NCBI GenBank assembly: GCA_020746105.1
Contig: CM036622.1
Span: 15,667,987-15,731,986, forward strand
Length of the DNA stretch: 64,000 nucleotides
From: Trogon surrucura
Lineage: Eukaryota; Chordata; Aves; Trogoniformes; Trogonidae
Reading direction: 5' to 3'
Every line of letters begins with the position of its first letter. Within the stretch, counting starts at the first letter, position 1. The notes under the pieces were generated by a model, which was given only the letters and a program-made list of their open reading frames with translations, was not told where the DNA came from and did not search any database. Position numbers and translations under genes: made by a program. Of this stretch, positions 57,801 to 64,000 are shown one piece after another.

Positions 57801-60238
57801 GTTCAAGTGCACTAGGATTTCCTTGGAAAATAAACCATCCGACTAATTCTTTGTTTTTAGACAAAAGGGTTTTTCATCATCCTATAAATGTAACAGCAAA
57901 TGGTATAGTAGGTAATAAGAAGTGCACCAAAATCTTATTCTGGCTTTTTTTTTTTTTTGTAATCTATTAAAGTATTTAGAGTGGTGACATTCAAACAAAT
58001 TAAAACTGTTTTTAAAAACGTTTTTATTTTTACATTAGGAGAATGAGTTATGACTCTCAGACATGTTTACAAACACTACTAGCTGAAACAAGACTGTTTT
58101 AAAAGCCAGGTTTATTGATAGTTTCAATAGCAACACTAGGCTTTGCGGCAGGGCTTGTTTGGGTATTTTTATAGCTAAGGAAGTTAAACAAAGTGAATTT
58201 GCATAATAAAAATGGGAAGAACATAGGTAGTGTTCACCTCCACCCTGTTCTGATACTCCTGAGGGAAAGAAGTTGCAGGGGGCTCCTTTGTTTTTTTAGT
58301 ATCCTGTAATTTTCTATGTTTTAGACCACAGTCCAGTCTTCCAGTTACCTTTAATTCCAGGAAGGTTGCTTGTGGTCTGCTGGGTTACAAGCCCAATTTG
58401 TAGAAAAGACTGCCAGACAAGAGCTGTTTAAAGGCTCCTAAAACCTTTTGCCAGGCAGAGACGCAAAGAGAGGAGGAGGTGAAGGTGAGCTGGCTGCCTG
58501 GCCCCGGGGCTGCTGGCATGGGGAGGACACCTTCCCAGCCACCATCTGACCCCACGTTGTGTCAGGGGAAAAGTCAGAAGCATCACATGAAAACTAATGT
58601 CCATCTGTAGTGGCCTGGTAGCCGAGAGAGCTGTCACAGAGCTCACTGCTCAAAGACCATCGATTTTGGGGTCACGGGAGCTGCAAGGGAAGTGTGATGT
58701 ATGGAGGGTTTGCTCACTGTCCATCCCAGCTTCTGGAACGTGCCCCGAGTCCCTGAGCCGTAGGACGAGCTGCTGTGTGAGGTCTAAGAAAAGCACATGT
58801 GTTGTGGAGAGAGTCAGCTAATTTCTTTCCAATTATCGAATGGCCCATGCAATCATTCAGCAACGGCTCGAAATGTTATCTGTTTCATTTTGTGGAAGTG
58901 GTCATCCATTACAGTGTTGGAAACAGTAAGATGGCAAGTGTCTGGCAGGCTTTCCTGCAGAGATTTCATGCCTTCATGTTTTGCTTGAGCTAATATTTTT
59001 AAGAACTCTTTAAAATAATAATAAAAAAATAGCATAAGGACAGTACTTAAAACAAGAGTCTTGGCTCACTCAAAAGTAATGGAATAGGGAGGGACAGGGT
59101 TGGAAAACATTGTTCAGATTCATGTTTAATCAGACTGAGTGCTTTTAATTAGCTGGAGAAGAAGATTGTGAACATTTCTGTTTAAGTAAGTGTTACTGCT
59201 CAGAGAAATGCTTTCATCATAAGAAAATTAACAGCTCACTTGGCATAAATGAAGAACTCATTATTGGTGTCTTTTAACATACAATGTCTTTTAACATTGC
59301 GTATTCAAAGTAATAACAAGGAAGATGAGGCACCTGATAACTTTAAGATTTTTTCTTTCTCTTTCTGTATTTTTTTTAAGCTTGGGTAATAACTGTAGTA
59401 CAATTAGAGGACTTCCCTAAGATCTGGATCTATTTAATTTATTTAAGCATGACTACACAGAAGATTCTTCATTTCAGTTGTTGGTATTTTTAAATCACAT
59501 GAAGATGCTGTTCTTACTGGTTTTTTCAAGCTGTTCATGAAAGTGTATTAATAATGTAATCAAGACAAGACTGAAGTATCAATGTGGTATTGACATCATT
59601 AAAAAAAGTTAAGGATATTACTGAATCATGTTTCAGTTTTCAGTGAAATGATACTCTACTTTCTACAACAGTTCTGTTGGAAAGTATTTTATTAATCTGC
59701 AAAGAATACATGGCTAATTTCAGTGCAGGCCCTTTTTTGAAATTCTCTCCAGTCTCTGAGAAATAGAAGTTTAATCTGGGGCCAAGCATCAATTATAAAA
59801 ATTGATTTTTAGGAAAAGTCAATATTTTTAAAATAAAATATTTGTATTAAAATCGGCACTCTGTCAAAGATGCATAGAAAGGAAAAATGTTAGGACTGCT
59901 GTAATTGTAACACAGGGGATCCCTTGTAAGGCTATTTAGATTGCTACTTTTAGAATATTTCCATATGTCCCTGGACAAATTTCCCTGTAGGGACTGAAAA
60001 CATTTAGTTTTTCTAATTAAATCAATGTTATCATCCCTTTTACAGACTTAATTTGAGGCAAATCTTTTCCTAACACTATTTGGCGATTTAAAATATTGTC
60101 ATCTATTTTCTGCTGAGTAAAAATTCATTTTACCAAAAGGGACGTAAGCCAAGCACATGCGATGCTGTGGTGGTGACTGACCGTTATCGGAGCCTGTCCT
60201 GTGGTAAATTCAGTGTCCTTACCTCTGTTTTATTCCAG

Positions 60239-60378
60239 GTCAAATTATCTTCAATAGCTTTGCATTTCCTATTCATGCGCCGATAGCATCTGGGGGAAGT
60301 AACTTGTTAGCTTTCTGTCTGTCAGAGATGCTCTCCCCCACCAAAGATATAAAAGGATCCTCTGGCCAGTGGGGATAA
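60239..60378 (+). other. Exon-like segment after a strong acceptor (unrecognised, possibly terminal)
   Basis: The sequence ttacctctgttttattccag (AG at 60237-60238) is one of the best acceptors in the window. The frame entered in phase 1 is open for 45 codons to a TAA at 60376-60378. It begins QIIFNSFAFPIHAPIASG and keeps two CpGs (catgcgccg). An internal donor (GGGGGAA/GTAACT) at about 60299-60300 could instead end it early, again in phase 1. I recognise no family and see no nearby polyadenylation signal that would mark it as a last exon. Confidence 0.18.
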
Positions 60379-60531
60379 GGCTGAGGAAGTGGTTTCATGA
60401 TGGATTTAAGCCTATTTAAATCCCCGGGGTCACTGGAAAAGGTTGTCCCTCCCTCTGCTTTATCCTTCCTTGCTGCCCCTCTTCTGTGTCAGCACAGGGC
60501 TTGTCGGTTCAGGGAGCTACTTCAGCTGAAA

Positions 60532-60574
60532 TGAAAAAAAAAAAACCAAAAAAAAACCACTCTTTTTTTTTTTC
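60532..60574. repeat. A-runs followed by a T-run, potential hairpin
   Basis: Two A-runs (a long run near 60533 and a run of nine near 60548) interrupted by cc are followed within about 10 bases by a run of eleven or more T. The opposed runs could fold as an imperfect hairpin. It may be a low-complexity accident. Confidence 0.6.
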
Positions 60575-61852
60575 CTGTGGTCAGATTAATTTTTAGTCCA
60601 GCTGTGCAGCTGCCTGAGCACTGATGCCAGCACAAACAAGGGTGCTACAGCACACAGTCACGGACAACAGGGAGAACAGGACTGCTGCTCTCAGTAGCAG
60701 TAAATAAGGTGAAGTTAGTCATAAAACTGCAGTCTGTGTGTGAGACAAAGTCTGACTTAAGATTACAGATTTATTTTTTCAAATCTTGGACTTGTGAGTA
60801 ATCATAAGTGAATGGAACTAGGTGAAAATTGCCATTTGTTCTTTTTTTTTAACTGAAAATAATTTTTCCATAAACAAGGTTGTTTTGCTGGAAAATATAT
60901 GTATTGATTTGTTTCTCTTAATGAATTAAGAGCATTGCTTTTTTCCTGGAAATTTATTAACTTGACGTTAGGGAAGGATTTCAGTTACTCATTCTTAAAT
61001 ATTTTCGTAAATCATTGTTCTCCCTCTCATTCCCTCCTCATAAAGAAGCTTTGTATCTTCGTGTTACAACTGGAAATGAGACATGGGGAAATCAATTGAC
61101 TCCTCTGCCCTGTTTGATCACCCAGGGACCTGTGACAGGCAGGAACTGAACCCACATCTCTCAGACTTCAGTCCAGACTGGTATGAACACAGCCAGGGAC
61201 CTTAAAGCCAGAACACATCGTTCAAACAAACAGATTACCACCAGGTCTTTCTAGAAACTATCATGTAAACTTTTTGCAGCAAACTGGCCACAGTTCACCC
61301 AACTGCTTTAGTTACAGTAGAGACAGATGTTCCTCTGTTCAGCATTGACCCCATTGTTAGGCAGCAGTGCTCCCAGGCTCCAAACATGCTTCTCTTTGGT
61401 TTTCCTCACTTGGGAGAATTATGGTCTGTATTAGAAAAATTAATTAATGATTTGAGAGGAAATTTCAAATTTAGATGCTACCCACAGTGAGGAGAACAAA
61501 ATTAACTCATTTAATGTCAGACCTTCCATTAATTATATAATTAGCCTCCTAGCACTTGAAAAGAATTTAATATGGATATACATTTTAGGTCCAGCAAATT
61601 GTGTGACCTTTTGCTGTGTGAAGTGGGTCCTTCTGCCTTTGTGTTTTGTCCTCTCCTTCTGAGTTGCGTGTCAGCTGCAAGGCTCCTGCAGTTTCCTACA
61701 GGCAAGAAAGACTGTCTGAGAGTATTGCAATTACGAAAGATTAAAGGGAAAATGGAGCAACTGGGGAGATTGAGAGAGTCACTCAGGCAGGACTTGCATA
61801 TGTTCAGCCTAGTGCAAGAAGATAAATAATTCTGTTCTCTACTGCAGTGTTG

Positions 61853-62031
61853 TCCTTCCTTCCTTCCTTCCTCCCTCCCTCCCTCCCTCCCTCCCTCCCT
61901 CCCTTCTTTCTTTTTCTTCTTTTACCTTTCTTTCTTTTTCTCTCTCTTTTCTTCTTTTCTTTTTCTTTTCTTTCTTTCTTTTCTGTCTCTGTTGCTCGCT
62001 CTCTTCTGCTCTCTCTCATGCTCTCACTCTC
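61853..62031. repeat. Long polypyrimidine tract: (CCTT)n, (CCCT)n, then mixed CT
   Basis: Almost 180 bases of C and T on the plus strand begin with tccttccttccttcc, pass into about eight ctcc units (61870-61903), and then become ttc/tctt-rich sequence with few purines. Homopurine-homopyrimidine tracts with mirror symmetry can form triplex DNA. The long frames across it on both strands (for example 62286-61804, minus, full of K, R and E) are artefacts of the repeat. Confidence 0.95.
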
Positions 62032-64000
62032 ATAAAGACTCCCTTCTATGGGCAAAATTATTCCAAAGTATAGCTGGGTCCCTGTGGTTGACAATCGTCC
62101 AATGTGTATGTGGCCTGTAAGAACCACCGCTTGAACATCATAAACAGCAATGCAGTGAACTGGATAGCACAGGAGCACTTTGAGTTCTTTCCTCAACTGA
62201 TAGATGCCTATATCACATGCATGAAACTGATATATATAAACCCCCTCACATTTACAAGAGCAGAACAAATATGCATGGTTATGCATCTAGTACTGGGTTT
62301 AGTTATACAAATGAAGTGACCACGACTGAGCTAATGCCATCCTGAATTACATCCCTTTAACTCCATTTGAGTACATGGGCTGTAAGACTCAGCACTAGAA
62401 TTCATTTCACTTTTCCAGTATAGCAAGTTTGACGTACAGCATCAGGGTGTTATGCCTTTTAAAAATTGCTCTCATCTATAACAAAGCATTTTAACTTTCT
62501 ATGACATTGTAGCAAGTCGGGTTTTTTTTTGATCTGAAACTACATGGCAGTTGGAGTCTGAGAGTACAGGAGTATGTCTCTGAAGTGTTACTAAGCTTCT
62601 GCAGAATTCAGGACAGACCAGGCGTCCTTCTGGACACTTCGCTCACCGGGCTGGAGCAAACTCAGAAATGGTTTCCTGCGTTGGATGCCACCATTTCCAG
62701 AGTCTGACTTTAAAGGTCAGAATAACACATATGCATTTGGGTTAGTAATTAAGCAGTTATTAAAGAGCTTTCTTGAATCATGACCTAATAGTCTAATTTG
62801 GGAAGTGCTGGGCAACCACACCTTGGCCTCAAAGGTATTTGTGAGGTCTTCACATGAAGTTGTCTAATATAGTTACGAAAAACCCAGGCCTCTTAAAATG
62901 AGAGATCGGTGTGGTGGTTTCAGCCTGAACTTGTTTGTTAATGACAGCTCATATATTTGTCAACATTCTTGAAGCTTATTTTTGGAAATTTGAAAAATTT
63001 CCTTTTACTAGTTGCTGTTGGCTTGATGGCAGCCAGGAATTCTGTAACATAAAAAAGACATCTTCTGTCTGCCTTTGAGGTGTGCTCGATTTTTTAGAAC
63101 GTAATTTTCCTCACCAGAATGTGCTGTTACCAATGAGAACCTAGCAAATATGTTGTACAACTGTTCCAGTTCAACCCGATTGGACTCACATAATGGTATT
63201 AAGTTTTTTCCCATCGTTTCTCAAGGACAATGCATCAACATCTTCTTTTTCTGTAATGTAGAAACTCATTGAATTACAGGATGCTTGGGTTTATTCCTGG
63301 AATTTTTAACATGCAAAATTTCCGTATTCAAAATAAGTAGGATACTTAAATTGTTGAGCTAAAATACTTAATAGAAGAGGTTTCAGTCTGAAATCAATTG
63401 AAGGTACTTGAGTTTTTCATGGTTTTTGGTTGGCTTATATTAAACTGCTAGAAGCTTAAAATTACTACTTATTTTCCTGCTGCTTTTTTCTTTTGCGTTC
63501 CAGAAGCCCTTCTGCCCTTGCCGCTCCTCTTTCTAAAAGCATGCAAATTTGCACAGCTTTCCTGTTTACCTCTTCTTCATATTGTCCTCAGTTGTGACAG
63601 CCCCTTCTAGGAAGAGAAACGGTTGAGCTCTGCCCCCTCTGCTGGCAAGCACGCTTGTGCATCGGCTGAGCCAAATGTAAATCTGTAGGTGTGAAGAGCT
63701 TAATTTTTATTGAAATCGGGACAAAGTTCTCCCCAGTCTTGTTAAAGCAGGACTGGGATGAATGGTGCATGTTTTTAATCTCTAAGAGGAAAATCTGAAT
63801 CCCAGAATATGTTCCAGACATCACGCAGTTTCCCAGGAGCCTGTACAGCCAACTTGCCTGTATTCAACGGGAATAATATTCAACCTATTGCTGTCATAAT
63901 AGGCTTTGTAAGAGAAAAATTGCCACTATTTTTTTATCGCCATAGCCTTGTGTTTCATATTACAGCCTCTAACACAAGCTGGAGAACTTGCCCATAGTGG
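62032..64000. other. Unique non-coding sequence to the window end
   Basis: No gene, known repeat or RNA gene is recognised. A minus-strand frame at 63214-63008 and another at 63824-63588 are open but featureless. About 63500-63670 is slightly GC-richer. Confidence 0.5.

Larger units (their letters stand above)
48977..61852. other. Long unique block with scattered exon-like segments
   Basis: No known gene is recognised. The block contains four plus-strand exon-like segments (51404-51467, 53923-54078, 54679-54803, 60239-60378), listed separately. It also holds a 35-base tandem duplication (52565-52634) and GC-richer patches at about 55920-56060, 56960-57120 and 58440-58760. A possible micro-exon lies at 56704. 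A- and T-runs at 60532-60574 could pair with each other. Confidence 0.45.

Noticed and set aside
61804-62286. 160-codon minus-strand frame, the second longest in the window, rich in K, R, E and G
   Set aside because: Its middle is the polypyrimidine tract read backwards, and the flanks have no recognisable protein features.

Overview
This window is nuclear DNA from a bird, and almost certainly from a passerine or a close neoavian relative. Three kinds of interspersed repeat show this. There are several CR1 LINE fragments whose 3' ends carry the avian 8-base (ATTCTATG)n tail. There is one short element made of a tRNA-Ile-like head fused to a CR1 tail, the architecture of the songbird SINE known as TguSINE1. 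There are three copies of an endogenous-retrovirus LTR of the type common in neoavian genomes. The background is AT-rich, CpG-poor and dense in stops, as expected for avian intron or intergenic sequence. It has no operon, ribosome-binding-site or other prokaryotic signature.

Layout. 1-105 is the end of an LTR, cut by the window edge. 106-5331 is mostly unique sequence, with a CpG-dense patch just downstream of a TATA-like motif (about 4419-4800). 5332-5876 is a second LTR in the same orientation. 8980-9650 holds three minus-strand CR1 fragments. Weaker or shorter CR1 pieces lie at 18794, 26765, 29062, 32466 and 48810. 41501-41700 is the tRNA/CR1 chimeric SINE. 42493-43086 is a complete LTR in the opposite orientation, containing a long compound trinucleotide repeat. 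61853-62031 is a long polypyrimidine tract. The rest is unique, probably non-coding DNA with simple repeats and small tandem duplications.

Coding content. I cannot recognise any known protein-coding gene, and I name none. The only recognisable protein-coding remnants are two decayed C-terminal ends of CR1 ORF2 (8980-9170 minus, 29062-29320 plus). A few plus-strand segments look like exons: an open frame flanked by usable AG and GT splice sites (45548-45751, 51404-51467, 53923-54078, 54679-54803, 60239-60378). Two of these lie 600 bases apart and have matching phase. One minus-strand open frame (3345 to about 3204) begins with a signal-peptide-like stretch and reaches a possible splice donor. 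These are hypotheses: AT-rich DNA produces such segments by chance, and RNA-seq or cross-species alignment would be needed to decide. I see no rRNA, functional tRNA, CRISPR array or intact transposon. I also see no convincing novel molecular system. The best leads are the chimeric SINE, the CpG/TATA patch and the exon-like segments.
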